Counted from the first letter of the stretch, positions 1-12,382 are shown. The stretch: 64,000 nucleotides of DNA from Seminavis robusta (GCA_903772945.1 CAICTM010000296.1:1-64000), one strand, 5' to 3'. Made by a program: numbers and translations. The notes: a model not told the origin generated them from the sequence alone.

Positions 1-971
1 GCTACAGTATACTCTAGCCACCCGACTTTGTTGTGCTTTGCCTTGTTAGTCACAATCTGAGATGCTCCAATACCGGATGGACCAATAGCTTCCATGAACT
101 TGTAGGCTCGTTGAATCATTCCTTGTCCAACAAACTCTTCACTTCTTCGGGTAGTGGCGCTCATTGTGCGATAGTGGCACATAAAATAGATCGCATTGCT
201 GGGTTTCAGCTTAGATACTGGACCACCGGCCTTAGGATTGAATGCTGACAGTGCCATCTCTCGTATCTGGTCCAAGGACACCCATTGCTGTAGCTGAGCC
301 TGTATATCCTCACAATTGTTAAGAACCCTGAATGCAGCTTGACTCTGTACTGCTTTGCAAGAGTTCTGGATTGACAGTGACTCGCCAACTTTGATCTGCT
401 CCAGAATACCAGCAAACCCAGCTTCGACTAGGCGGCAGTAATGCTCGCATTTGATATTAGTATTGAGAAAGGTCTTTGCTTTAGCCATAACTGATTTGCA
501 GCCACCACATTCTTCCATAAGCCACTGGAAGAATTGCACCGGTAGTTCCTTGTCATACAGGTTGGAGTTTTGAATATCTGCCAGTTTCCGCTGGTCGTAC
601 AGCTGCAAGCCAAATTTGACTTCCCATGGTTCCCTATTCGAGACTATCGATTCACAGAAGAAGTGCCATCGAGGCCAGATTGGACCAAAGAAATCCTCCG
701 TGGACTTGGTACATATATCTGCCTGTCTCATGCCAGCGTACAAATCAACCATCTTTGGCTTTTTGAAGCCTGACTTCTTCTGATACTTTGGTTTTGAATT
801 TGCTTGGCCCCTGCCATCAGTCAGCTCTGGCTGTGAGATTTCATCAGCATCGTCTCCCTCATTGATTGGGTCGCCATTGTCATCAACCAGAATTTGGGGG
901 ATACTATCCGTTAGCTCGCTAGCAGCAGCGTTTTCTTCCCTAGCTCTGGCAAGATCAGGAAGACCACTCAT
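1..971 (-). CDS. Crypton-like tyrosine recombinase, partial (3' end beyond window)
   Basis: An uninterrupted reading frame of 323 codons starts at the ATG at 971 and runs off the left window edge. The first 75 residues are acidic and polar, then Lys-rich. A compact Trp/Cys/Phe-rich core follows (for example DFFGPIWPRWHFF near residue 93). The last 60 residues include SATTRRSEEFVGQ and then IVTNKAKHNKVGWLEY. In Crypton and DUF3504 tyrosine recombinases, a catalytic-Arg segment is followed by a Lys-Asn/His-x-x-Gly-x-Leu-Glu-Tyr strand before the RHR box, and this arrangement matches that spacing. The RHR and catalytic Tyr would lie outside the window, so the assignment is an inference. Cryptons are DNA transposons that move by a tyrosine recombinase. 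The start was chosen because it is the first ATG of the frame. It could instead be a domesticated host gene. Confidence 0.55.
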   Translation of the reverse strand, partial: MSGLPDLARAREENAAASELTDSIPQILVDDNGDPINEGDDADEISQPELTDGRGQANSKPKYQKKSGFKKPKMVDLYAGMRQADICTKSTEDFFGPIWPRWHFFCESIVSNREPWEVKFGLQLYDQRKLADIQNSNLYDKELPVQFFQWLMEECGGCKSVMAKAKTFLNTNIKCEHYCRLVEAGFAGILEQIKVGESLSIQNSCKAVQSQAAFRVLNNCEDIQAQLQQWVSLDQIREMALSAFNPKAGGPVSKLKPSNAIYFMCHYRTMSATTRRSEEFVGQGMIQRAYKFMEAIGPSGIGASQIVTNKAKHNKVGWLEYTV

Positions 972-2026
972 CTTCTACTAATACTATGGATGACAGCAAG
1001 AAAGCTTGGTTAATTATCTCAATAAAGACACTATGATGGCAGCAGCACTACCATGCCACCATGGCAGCAACAACAGGCCTGGTGGTTCATTTTTGAATGC
1101 TCCGGTGCACTTATTTGTTACTGTCAGGGGGGCCACCATGCTCTCAGAGCCAGGCATGGCGGCAAAGAAGCCAACCGGTAACTAGGGACTGATTTGAGCT
1201 GCTCAGGCCAGTCCCTATTAGTACTGGCAGTTAGAGGAGGCATGTTTGGGAATGTTTGCCGGAAACCCAGGGGGGAGCCCCACAGGGCTGCAGTACCAGA
1301 GGGAGGGTTAGGGTTCCCGTAGAAGTCACCCAGGAACAGAGAAGGGTCATTCCTGGCATTTTCCCATTATTTCACCAAAACAGTTGCGGATCGGACTTTT
1401 AACGAATAATTATTATAAAAATTCGAAGGAGGTGACAGAGCCAAGTTGCTGCCAATCCGATAGCCTTCCAGCTCAGCAGGATTAACAGGGTGTGGGATCG
1501 ACTTGAACCGCGGTCTCGATAACCAACAACGGCAAAGAGCACAGAAACCCCTCTCTTGCATGACGAAAGAAGAAAGTAAGTGGAAGCAACGACAGGAAGC
1601 TCTGGAATGGAAGTCCTGGACTTGTTCTGTATGGTATCGTAGAAGATGGGATACTCTGTGATTGGTGTGCCTGCCGTTGGTTGTTCAGTGAGTGGCGGAA
1701 TTGGCGAAGAGGCCTGCCTTCTTCCCACAAGTACCGTATGATCATGAAGGGTTGATATCTGGAGGATTGGGAGATACTTTGTTTTGTTGGTGTTTGTCAA
1801 GTAGAGGAGGAATTGATTTCTTCATTCCATCTCGAAACGATGATACCCTGATGTTCTGGCTGCAACTTCCCCGTGATACCCTCAAAATCTCACCAGTTTT
1901 GGTTTTATTGTACGCCCTGTAGAAGTTGTACTGAGGGCTACGTGGAAGAAACCCATCCAAGCTATACTGAGAACTGCAGCTAGCTAGCTAGCAAGCTGGC
2001 AATCGTACATGCACTGAGCAAGAAAA
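972..2026. other. Intergenic, no supported gene
   Basis: This stretch separates the recombinase ORF from the splicing-factor gene. Overlapping minus-strand frames around 1367-1960 have no recognisable domain or splice logic. A CTAG-rich run (AGCTAGCTAGCTAGCAAGCT) lies near 1978-1997, just upstream of the next start. A single TTAGGG near 1307 is not a telomere tract. Confidence 0.6.
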
Positions 2027-4112
2027 ATGGGCCCAAGCCGGTGGGACAACAGAGACAGACAAGACAGAGAACCTAGATACTCAAACGACGAGCCTAGTAG
2101 TAGATACAGCGGAGGAGCTCGTTCTTCAAGAGACAGCCGTGGGAGTCCCGGAAGTGGTGATAGGTCGGGCCGTGATGAAGGCGGTGGTAGACGGTCCGAG
2201 TCCGGAAGAAATCAGCGCGGGTATCGTTCCATCAATGGGGCACAATCCAAACGCCATAGAGGTACTATCTCGGTTTCATCTTGAAGGTTGTGCGCCAGCG
2301 GATGCTAGGTAGAAGTCAATCTCCGCCTAGCATCTGCTTGGCTGCCGCTTCCTTCCTTTTGATACATCTCCAAGAATGACGAACACGTTTCTCACACCTT
2401 GCTATCACTGATGGTTGTTACGTATACATGCGTGCTTATATTGTTTATTATAAATCTTGCATCGACTCGATTCGGTGTGGTGCAGAGTACGATCGGGACG
2501 GCTATGATGACGACAAAGACAGAGATCGACGCTACCGGTCCAACAGTATGGACGACGCCAGGAGCCGTGACAAGTACTATGAGAGTGGTGGTGGTGGTGG
2601 TGTAGACGATAGACGGTCCAAGCACGATGACGACTACTACGGAAGAGGCAGCCAGAGGCGAGAGGAAGGACGTCGCGATAGCGGAGACGGTCGATATGGT
2701 CCTGCCGATGCTCGCGGCAGCAAGCGCCGCTCTTCGAATGATCGTAATGACGGTGCTGATTGGAAATGCAGGGAGGTGAGCCTGTCCACTCGGTGGACAA
2801 TTTCTGTATCAATTCTAGTTGCAGACGGAAACTCGAAACGTATCGACCTCTTTGGGTGGTACTTGCTTTTGTGATTTTGAGCTTGTGTCGGATCTGACAA
2901 TTGTTACTTACGCATTCAATCAATCAATCAATCAATCAAAAGTGCTCTGTTTGGAACTATCCGGACGAACGACAGTGTGCTCGATGCGGCCTGAAGAAAT
3001 GGTTGCCGGAAGATGACGACAACTCTCATGGCGATCGTCGTCGACACTCGGAGTCATCTTCCGAGAGCAGTATGGACGAGTTTGGTAGAAAATCCAAAAA
3101 GAAAAAGAAAATAGAGGAAGAATGGCCTCCGAATTTTCAGGATCACAGCGAAGACTTTGTGCTGGACTCCAGATCTGGCATGTTCTACGAGAAGAATTCC
3201 GATTTCTTCTACGATCCTACCAGCAAGCTCTACTACGGAAACAAAAAGCAAGCATACTTTTCCTATGATGCCGAGAAAGACAAGTTCGTCGCAGTGGACG
3301 AATCTGACAAGCTCCCCCCTTCTGGCTCGAAAGGTGCAACGGATACAACCGCTGACCAAGACCACCTGATGCTGGTTCCTCAAGGTGCCAACAACAAAGC
3401 TGATCCAAACAAAAAGATGATCGCCATCAAAATCAAGACGGTGCTCGCCAGCCCCAAGAAAAAGAAAAAGCGTCTGGATACCGCAAAACTTGATGACGAA
3501 AAGAAAAAGATGCCAGCCCCCGGTGACAATACTGCAGCAACCATCAAAGTTCAGAAACAGCATGCTGCAAGTTTGGAACGCTGGTCCGGGCGCCAGGATG
3601 AGATGGGAAAGGTACGGCTCAACGCAGTCAAGGGCAGGCCCCGGTTCACCAAAGATGGCAAGCCAATTTGTTGGCTGTGCAAGCGAAAGTTTGATGACCT
3701 TGGGAAGTTACAGAAGCACGAAGAACTCTCGACAATGCACAAGGAAAACCTAGCCAAGCAAGAAGAGCAAGGAAAGGAGACCAAGCCAAAGTCTGATGAC
3801 AGTGGTCGTTACATTGATCGTGCCCAGCAGCGCCGCGATCTCTACGGCCCTGAACTGGCGGTTCCAGATGCACATCCTGTGGATGCAGACACAAGCATGC
3901 AAGTAGACGACAATGAGCCACCGGCGGACTCCTCGGAAAACGTTGGCCAGCAAATGCTTCAGAAGCTAGGTTGGAAAGCTGGGACAATGTTAGGACGTGG
4001 CAGCGACCAGCAAAAGGAGCAGCAGGCTGCCCTGGCGCAGGATTGGAGCCGGATCGAATCTCTTGCCGCCAAAAACAAGAGCCAGCAGCCAGGTCGCCGT
4101 AGCCTTCGTTGA
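2027..4112 (+). CDS. RBM5/RBM10-type splicing factor (RanBP2 ZnF, OCRE, C2H2, G-patch)
   Basis: Three exons, 2027-2261, 2486-2775 and 2943-4112, give 564 residues. Introns are GT-AG of 224 and 167 bases; the second contains a (TCAA)n tract. The N-terminal 165 residues are rich in Arg, Ser, Asp and Gly. The second splice junction restores a RanBP2 zinc finger, W-x-C-x2-C-x3-N-x6-C-x2-C (W171, C173, C176, N180, C187, C190). An OCRE aromatic repeat lies at about 246-284 (FYEKNSDFFYDPTSKLYYG). A C2H2 finger follows (C418, C421, H434, H441), then a G-patch at 508-528 (LGWKAGTMLGRG). This is the RBM5/RBM10/plant SUA order; these are nuclear factors in early spliceosome assembly and exon choice. The family's two RRMs are not visible here, so RNA contact may rest on the zinc finger and RG-rich tail. 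Identification is strong; the RRM loss is an observation to verify. Confidence 0.88.
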
Positions 4113-4932
4113 GTGTTTTGTTTGTAGCTGTCCGAATTGGATTCCTGTAGTACTTGGAAATGGTTGAGATGCTGATGCCGTGACTGGTATCTACTGCATC
4201 ATATTATAGGCACTGCGGAATAACACCATAGTAAAGTATCTCCCGGTTTGAGTTGTCGTTTGTAGTTAAACGTGGTCTTTGCATCAAACCCGAAGCGAGA
4301 ACGGTTAAGACAGTCGGTTGATGTTCCCTGTTTATAATAACGCAAGGTTCTGGCTTATTGCCCTGCCCAAAGAGCAAAGAGCTACTGGCTAGCTAGACGG
4401 CAATGAAGAGAGGCTTAGGGAAGACGCAATGAGAGGCTGTGGGGCAACCTTCGTCTTGGTTAGTAGTACATGTACTTACTTTCAAACTCCGGTTTGTTCA
4501 TCACGACTTTTGGTTGGCTGTTCCTAGGTTACGATGGTGGCCCGAGTAACCGAGCCTCAATCCTCCCACCGGTACCAGTACGAACATCTACAATAGGTAC
4601 TGGTAGCGGTGCTGGTACGGGAAACGACAAAATGACCGCGGCCCGACCAGCAGTGAACAGTTCACTGCTGGGAAATGGGGAAAAAGCACCATGGTGCACC
4701 ACAAACAGACCAACAAAGCTCCAACAAGGACCACTCAAGATTTCAAGCAAGCTTAGCCAATTCACAAGTCAACGAACAAAAAAGGCTGAAGGCTACGGTA
4801 TCGGACCGTACCGGTAGTCGCCCTCTAATACCTCCGTGCCGACCACTTCAACCACTCAAAGCGTGCCGTACCAATACCAAAACGTCAAAACGTCAAACTC
4901 GCATCCTCACAGTTCGCAGTAAGTCCATGAAT

Positions 4933-4971
4933 GGTTCGGGTCATTTATCCCCAGACACAGTGTGTCTGGGG
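4933..4971 (+). promoter_or_regulatory. Upstream motif plus 23-bp palindrome
   Basis: GGTTCGGGTCATTT (4933-4946) is followed by a perfect inverted repeat at 4949-4971 with 11-base arms (CCCCAGACACA / TGTGTCTGGGG) around one central G. The outer GTCAT/ATGAC pair extends the symmetry imperfectly. The same 14-mer occurs upstream of family gene B, and a one-base variant upstream of gene A. No gene follows directly, so this may be a relic promoter. Confidence 0.4.
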
Positions 4972-5930
4972 ATGACTTATGCATACTTGCTTACTTGTTT
5001 TGCATTGCAACCGACGAAAGAAGAGTATTTAATGAATGCGCACTTACTTGTTGTCGTCTGCTTCGGGCCAGTCATTTCGAAAATAAGCAAAAAGACTCGG
5101 TTGACGCGCTCGAGTCTCACAGTGCACCACTCAGTACCGTACCGCTGTACGGTACTCATTCAAGCAGGAGAAGATAGATTATAATCTTCTTCTTTCCACT
5201 TTCCGCACGACCAGCCAAGACTCCTCCTCCGTTTGACATTAATAAGTACTGTATAATAGAATGACCGAGTCATTCGAAACACAATAAGTACATAAGAACA
5301 GTAGTTTACTCAGAACCGTGCTAATCATTAAACCTTTTACGCCAATAAAAGCTACTGAACCAGCTATAATACTTTACCCCCGTCAAGAAATAAATGTCTG
5401 GGCGCCATAATGACTCTGCAAAAAAAGAACGTGAGAGAAGACTTGGAGTGCATACATTTCAAACTCAATAATAAGAAAGCTCCAACTTGGAGTCAGTACT
5501 CGAGCGTTCTTACCAATAATTTGCTCTATTTTGCTACTCATACTTTTTCTACTCTTGGATACATCCAGTGCACCGGGCCCTTTGGGTCCAACATGCTTAG
5601 GAATCTTTTAATTAATTGGTTTGGGTCAAACACAAATGGTGATCACTGTCTCTGCAGATTTTGGCTCAAGTTAGTGTCAGACTAGTAGAGTTTCCTGTTC
5701 TTTGAGGTCTCGATACTGGGAGGTTTTCTTAGTAGTCTGTGATATTTCAGTATAAAAAGATTCAAATCTTAATCTGAGCACTCACTTGCTTATTCAGAGT
5801 TTCTTACATTCAGGTTTGGAGTGTGCAGTGCTGAGTGTCAGTCGAGTCCAGTCCTCAATGATTCAGCTCGGACTGGAGGAAGCGCAAACAAAATCCAAAA
5901 CCACCCAGTTTTACAGTAAGTCCCCTGATT

Positions 5931-6045
5931 GGCTCGGGTCATTTTTGACAAATATGCCCTGTGTCTGGAGATGACTTTCTGGTTGCATCACCTCACCGAT
6001 GAAAGAAGATTATTTAAGGTGATTACCCCTTCAATAGCCTTAGCA
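5931..6045 (+). promoter_or_regulatory. Putative upstream module of family gene A
   Basis: GGCTCGGGTCATTT (5931-5944) is followed by TGCCCTGTGTCTGGAGATGACTT and a stretch ending in GATGAAAGAAGATTATTTAAGG, resembling 4933-5035 base for base over long runs. It lies about 290 bases before the gene A start. It could belong to the 5' UTR rather than the promoter. Confidence 0.35.
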
Positions 6046-6229
6046 CGAGCAGCTGCACGAGCCTTGCGCCAAGATCCAAGGGCGAAGAATGATCAGAACC
6101 GACCATCCAACTTCAGCCGAAGACGACCAAAGATACTCAAGGAATTCAGCTTGCGAGCAAACAATATCCAAACGGCACAATCCTTTGCCTTTTGCCATAA
6201 TTTCGAGAACCCCTCACCAAAACCAACAA

Positions 6230-7233
6230 ATGGCGACAGGAGCTGGATCCAACGGTGCAGGAGCACGAGACAATGGCGGCCGAAGGAAAGTCCTCCATCT
6301 TACCCGAGATGCGGTTGTTGGTGAGTGACAGCCTAGTGCTTGGTGCTGGCTTGGTTGATCTTTGGTCATTGTCTCTCCGCTCTCATTTCGCATTGCCTGT
6401 TCTTGCCTGTTGTTGCCCAAGATCGTGCGTCAAGGAATTGGGTCGAAGAAATCCGACCCATCAAGCATAAAACAGACGAAGTGTGGTATGCAATCGATAG
6501 CAGCTGCTGTCTGCATACTATGATCAGGTCCTGTGAGACGGTCGAGAATGGGTACGCTCAAATGTACCAACTCCGCGCGCCGGTCCAACAAGAGTTTGAA
6601 GATTCCGAAAAAGAGTTGGAACGATCGTTGAAACAAGTGCTGGCTGGCCAAGAAGACGCTGACATTGAAACTCTCGCCCAACAGATCCAAGCCGAGGAAG
6701 GAGTTGTGGCAGCGGCCCAACGCGAGCGTTCCCAGGCCAACACGACAAAGAGAGCCTGGTTGGAAAAGCGTCGAGAATTCATGCGTGATCTTGAGGCGCA
6801 GGCTGCGGACCTGAAGAGACAAATGCAGGAGTTGGAAACAGAGATGGGTGGTATGGGTGTTCTTTCTGATTTATCCAGTGACCAGCGCTATGATTTTTTA
6901 GTCAAGAAGCAAAAGATGAGAAAGTTGCAATTGTCCTTGAAGGACTGCGAAGACATCATATCTAACCCATCCCTGTTGTCTGGCTATTCCGTTGACGACT
7001 TGGACCAAAAGGCCGCGGAAGCAACAGCCAAGGAAACGGCAGCCAACACAAAGAAGCGGGAGTTGGAGAAACATTTTGAGGCCAAGGATACTCTTTCCCT
7101 CCTGAGACAAAAGCTTAGAGAGGTCGGCAAACAATTGGCGGAGTTTATTCGTATGCAATCGGATGCAAAAAAGAGGCTTGAAGGTTATATGAAAAGAAGC
7201 TCCAAGGTTCCTATGTCTCCCGATCCTCACTGA
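6230..7233 (+). CDS. Coiled-coil protein, local family member A
   Basis: Two exons, 6230-6320 and 6422-7233, separated by a 101-base GT-AG intron, encode 300 residues. Exon 1 is Gly/Ala/Asn-rich (MATGAGSNGAGARDNGG) and exactly 91 bases long, as is exon 1 of gene B at 22402-22492. The first residues of exon 2 (WVEEIRP) also parallel B (FVEETQNEMRP), which supports the splice sites. Residues from about 70 to 285 are heptad-like and charged (EKELERSLKQVL, LEAQAADLKRQMQELETEM), so a long coiled coil is expected. There is no signal peptide or membrane segment, and I recognise no known family. It may be a cytoplasmic or nuclear structural protein. The gene is well supported by its paralogues, but the function is unknown. 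Confidence 0.8.
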
Positions 7234-7468
7234 TAGACGTGCCGCTTGCCATTGCCCTCCGGGAAGAAAAGGTTCAAAGGGCCCCTCCTCATTTGGTTGA
7301 ACTTGCTCATGTTCTGAACTTTGTAGACGAGAAGTTGTGGGCAGTCAACTGATTCATTGAGCTGCAAAATGGAGACGAGTACCGGATTGAACCTCTTCCT
7401 GTTTTGCCTCACCGATTTCACACCTAGCACTTCTAATTTATATTCCTTTCATTTTCCAGCAAACTCCA

Positions 7469-7621
7469 TTGCAGCATCCCTGCTTCTTTTCGTCTAGACC
7501 TAATAGTTACATACAAAGTACATATATGGGACCACCTTCACTATTTTGCAGCATCCCTGCTTCTTTTCGTCTAGACCTAATAGTTACATACAAAGTACAT
7601 ATATGGGACCACCTTCACTAT
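7469..7621 (+). repeat. 77-bp tandem duplication
   Basis: The unit starting TTGCAGCATCCCTGCTTCTT at 7469 repeats from 7546. Nearly two full copies match with no difference that I can see up to 7621, so the duplication is recent. It lies just downstream of gene A, possibly in its 3' flank. Confidence 0.9.
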
Positions 7622-8732
7622 CCAAAATGAAACTCAATCCCAAAAGCAAACTGGCAAAACCTCACTTCTTTATTACAGTGGTGGTATCCCTATAGGTAGC
7701 CGCAGTGAATTTATTCCATTCTCCTTGAGCTGCTCCAGCCTTTCATGGCTTGAAGTCCTCGCGTCGTCGTGTCGATTGAATCATTGCATCATTCCGTTGC
7801 AGCTTGTCGCGCGACGGAAAATCGTCGTTTTGGGCTCGATTGTACTGGGAACTCCTCTGTTGGTCTACTCGAAGTCTTCTGCACTTGTAAATGCTTGTAT
7901 TAGCAGTAGATAGGTCTACTGCTGTGGAGTTCATGGGATGGGATAGGCTGGTCTCGAAGATTCAGCCCTCGGCCTTGGATAGGACAAGCACTGGATACAC
8001 GAACTTGCGTATCTTCGTCAATATTTTGGGACTGGAGGCTGCCGTTTGGCACTGCATACGCATCAGTGTCTCCTCTTTCTGTGTCGAGCACAAGCTACCA
8101 TCAAAGCGGAAAGAGGAGCTTCTCAGCTACATGCAGATAGGCGGCAGTCTCTAGCTAGTTCCAGATATTCATCAAGATACGGTTAAACACGTTGAAGCCA
8201 CTTTTGAGTCCGGACACACAAGGTAGCGACGCCGGGGGCTGAATCTCCGAGTACATGCAACCCCAGCCCATGCAACTCACACAGTCGACTTCTCTAACAC
8301 TACCACAGATATCTGCTGCGAGAAAGCAGCACCACGAAGAGAAGGAGCAGTGCCAGGTGTGAGCTCCGGAGCAAGGAACCAAGCTGATTTTTGTGTGCTT
8401 CGGAAACAGCCATGGAAGAAGACGGAACTATCTATAAGCGCGAGGAAGCGCAATCGTTTCTGCTGGTATCACGTCTGATGCTATTGCTGCAGGCACGTGC
8501 TATGACAAGGGGTCCTCCGCTGCCGTGCTTCCTTGATGGGTTCCTCCAAAGGGATGAATTATATATCGGATCCAGTCCGTGTTGTAGGGTTTCCATCCGT
8601 GTCGGGAAATGCGGTAGCTTACAGCTTACCCTTCACCCCTGTAGCTGTTGAACATTCCGGAAATCCCATTCTGGCTAGTGGTGTGTGAAACAGTGGCGGG
8701 GTACGGATACAAGTATACATGATGTGCGTGGC

Positions 8733-9185
8733 TTCGGGGCAGCTACTTTGCGGTAGTGAGTTTTTAGTTATCTAGTTTAATTTCAGATTCGTTTCGTTTC
8801 CAGGAAACTGTCGGGCCAGGCAGTTGCTGCCAGCGATACAAAACTTTTAGGGGGGGACAGGCGCACCCGAAGGGGGCACAAGGGGGGTGCAGGTACCCCA
8901 TTCAGCCTCCCGTAACTACTAGTGCTAGCCAGCTAGCTTGACCAGGCACCAGCTACTGGACTGAATATGCTTTCCCGCCCGCAAGGCTCATGTTGCTTGG
9001 TTCTGTAGCTACTTGTAGTGGTTGTATCCTAGCTAGTCGTCTCTTTGGTTTTTCTTTCAGGGGTCTGGCTGGCAGCATGGGAGACAGTTGGTAGCTAAGG
9101 ATTTTGCCTGGCTTTGAGGCAGCTACTTTACTGAATAATTCTAATTGGATCTAGTTTCAATTGCTTTCATTTCCAGCAAACTACG
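8733..9185 (+). repeat. Diverged direct repeat pair
   Basis: About 8733-8815 and 9108-9185 share GGCAGCTACTTT, then a CTAGTTT run, then TTTCATTTCCAGCAAACT or a close variant. A third partial copy (TTTCATTTTCCAGCAAACT) lies near 7448-7466. The copies have drifted and carry no coding frame. Confidence 0.5.
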
Positions 9186-12100
9186 CACAAGTCAAGGAAG
9201 GAATTCAGCCATCTTGGGAGCTAGGTGCATGGGCAGGCAAAACATGTGCTAGCTAGCTATGTGCTGGTGGTACTGTCGTTGGACTGTCGGTGCTGGGGCC
9301 TGCAGTGCTGAGCATTCTACCAATGCTGGGGCTGAAAGTGATTGGCTGAATCAGAAGTCCCGGGGAGCTATCAATCGCTGCGGCTATAGACTAGCCGGCC
9401 TTGATTGGACAAGCAACACGCGCAGTTAGACTTCCTATGTTATCATACTGTGTTGGGAGAGGTGCTTGGGTTGGAGCTTGGATTTGTTCTTGGCTCTCCG
9501 GTGGATTTTTCTTGGACGGCGAAAGATTTGTTGCTACTTTGGCAAATAATAAACCTAGACTTGCGCGGTGGTGAATGCACTGCAATAGCTGCTAGGTGGA
9601 GTGTCAACAAATCGAATGGTTTGCTTGGGCCGTGAGCCGTGAGCCGTGAGCTCTACGTACTGGCAGCCTTTTGCGTCGTTGTTGCTTGCTTGGGTGCTGC
9701 CTGTGAGTTATCTGTGTATCTATTAGCTAGACTGAATCGAATCTTCAATCATGGCCATCAGAGGATTGTGTAAGCTGTCACCACCGTAAAAATGCTTTGA
9801 CCCCGCAACTCTGGAAAAAGGAGGCACCACGAAAGTAAAGCCATACGGAACCCAGCACCGAAGGGGTACACACATTCACCCAACCTGCGCTCCTCACTAC
9901 TGCCATTGTGGGTATGGGACAAGAAGAAGGAAGACAGATCTAACTCCACCTACTCTAAACCCCCTCCTCACCTACCCTGATCATGATCCTAACTAGCCAG
10001 CCAGCCAGTAGAGTGCCATGCTATTGAATATTGCCAGCTTCGTTGGCAGTATCTGTGCCGAGTTATCTTGCACATGTAGAGAGACTCGACTCTAGCTACT
10101 GATGGAATATTCCACGGACCTCTCCCAGTACTGATGCTCAGTTCGTCCTCTCCGAACGACTTCCTTCGACCACTGACACTTGATTCAGCTCTGGTTGGCC
10201 AGACTGCTTGCAGTTCAAGTGCTTTAAGGAGTTGAGAAGTTTTCCTTCTCTTCTTCCTTTGAAACTGGTACCACAGTACTGTCGCCGCACTCTGCATATC
10301 TAGCTATAAGCTAAAAGCTAGCTAGTGGCTACACGTACAGTAGATCTAAAAGCTGGCAAGTTGCTTGAGCCAGTTCCAAGACCTGCTTGCTTCACCTATC
10401 CTTTATCTGGGTGCGCACCTTCTTTTTACTGGGAGAAGGCGGTACCAGCGCAGCTTGGATGGACACGTAGTTCAGAGCTTCTTGGCTCTTGCTTCCTCAA
10501 CAAGAAGAAAGGGAAAAATGCACAGATATAATATCGAAGGAACTGACGTTTTGGATCGGGGTCATCCCATACTCGATTAGATTAGCATCCGCTGCATCTC
10601 CACTTCCAGAATGCAACACCTCATCAAGATGTAAGGCACCGACCGCTTGGCGTCAGCAAGCTGTTCTCCGGGATAGAACAGTATGCGGCTCTGCCTTGAT
10701 TTCAGAACCTCTTGAACTTTTGCTTGTCCCAGCGGCTGTGAGGATAATCGTCAACTAACTGTGCGGTTTGACGATCAACGATCTCTTCCGTCTGCATCTG
10801 GATCGCTATGTAGCTCTTGCTCTACTAGATAGCCAGCTATTAATTAATAGTTAGTTATATGTAGCCGGTGGAGACGAGTTGAAGATATTTGAGAGGCGCG
10901 TTTTGTATGAGTGTCATTTAAATCTCACTGCTCTCGCTGAAACATTCAGAATCATTGAGATGTTCCGTGAATATTTGCTTGCAGCTCTCCAGCTACAGCA
11001 TCTTTGGGACAACCTTACCGGAGCTCTTACCGGTATGCCTTTTATTCTCCGAAATGGGATGAACTCCTTGAAATAAATATTGAAAATTAAATATTAGAGT
11101 CTATATATTATTATTATGCCTGCTGTTGCTCAGTACAGTACTAGCTATCTAGTACTCCGTACTCAGTACGCAGTAATCTATACTGAAGGAAGTACTACCA
11201 GGTACTAGTCTACTAGTCTACGTAGTACAGTAGCAGATTATTTCTTTAGTCGATTCTCTCCCTGAGTTCGCGCGTTCGCACTCAACACTTAACAGTCGAA
11301 ATTCAGAATTGCAGGTCGTAAAGTTGAATGACCGGAAGAAGGGAACCTTAGCTTCCAAAAAAGGGTACAGTACTCTTTACTAAGAGTAAAAATGAGAGTA
11401 GTCTTCTCTGAGAGGTTTAGGAAAAGAACCACATTTAATGGATCAGAGACTGTACTCGTAGTGCATCTGCCGCTTATATCTTATTTTAGACTCTTTTTTC
11501 GCTGGTAATCTACTTAGTACACTCGAGTACGAGTGGCGCCTCGATGACACACATTATGTACCGAACGTACCGGTACCATGGTACCTGGTACCAGTATGCA
11601 TGTACTGGTACCGATGCATAGAGCTTGCATAGTCTAAGAGCTGCTACATGTAACATGTACTAGTAATATTGTAGCTGCTGATCGAAGATGGCGTCTGAGA
11701 TCGTCTGAGAAGCAAGGGACGCTGCAAGTTTTAAAGACTGAAGAAAGCAATGATCAGGATTTAGTGTCAGTTACACCTAGTACGCTTTCTTTCGAAACAA
11801 CCGTATGAACTGCTTTTGACGCAACGGCTGGGCTTCCCACGTCTTATTGAAACTACTAGTAGTATGACTTCAATTAAAGTCTTACTCTAGCTAGTATACC
11901 GGTATAAGCTTATATGATTGCGATGATCATTTATTTGGAATTGCCTTGAGTAGTGTTGAAGCTTTCTTGCTTCGATCGACTTCGTAAGCTGCGACAGCTC
12001 TTCTATTGTTGAAACCTAAGATTTAGGGTTTGGATGGGACTCGCTGTCAGACCACGACACGATGCCACTCAGCGGCTTTTCGATGCTTCTGCGAACTGTT

Positions 12101-12382
12101 AGAGCGGCAGTTCATAATCGTACCATAATCGTACAGTCCACCAACTGATATCCAGCATCCGATAGCTGGTGTACACTCAGCTTCAATCCGCAACTTTGCG
12201 GAACAAACCGCTCTGGATAGCTAGACTAGCTACTGGTACTAGCTCGCTGGGACAACCATGCCAATGTTCTGCCCCGACCTCCGAATCGATCAAAAAGTAC
12301 GGTACCTCACAAAATTGATTTGCCCAGGCTTTAGCTCAAATCTGTTCAATCCAGGAGATCTTTTGGCTCGACCTGACCAACC

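Larger units (their letters stand above)
4113..6229. other. Intergenic with duplicated upstream module
   Basis: No gene is supported; reading frames at 4470-5184 and 5410-5685 lack domains and look incidental. The main structure is a diverged duplication: about 4915-5040 resembles about 5905-6040, the latter lying upstream of the coiled-coil gene at 6230. A TATA-like TATAAAAAG lies near 5751-5759. Confidence 0.6.
7234..12382. other. Long gene-poor intergenic region
   Basis: About 5 kb hold no convincing gene. Short frames at 7891-8154, 8391-8651 and 10325-10758 have no domains and no clear splice structure. The DNA is dense in CTAG, GTAC and GGTACC palindromes, for example GGTACCATGGTACC at 11572-11585 and repeated tagctagc runs near 8150, 9250 and 10310. 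It also holds a 77-base tandem duplication and a diverged duplication, listed separately. Confidence 0.6.

Noticed and set aside
1300-1320. Telomere-like GGGTTAGGG
   Set aside because: A single unit only, with no tandem array.
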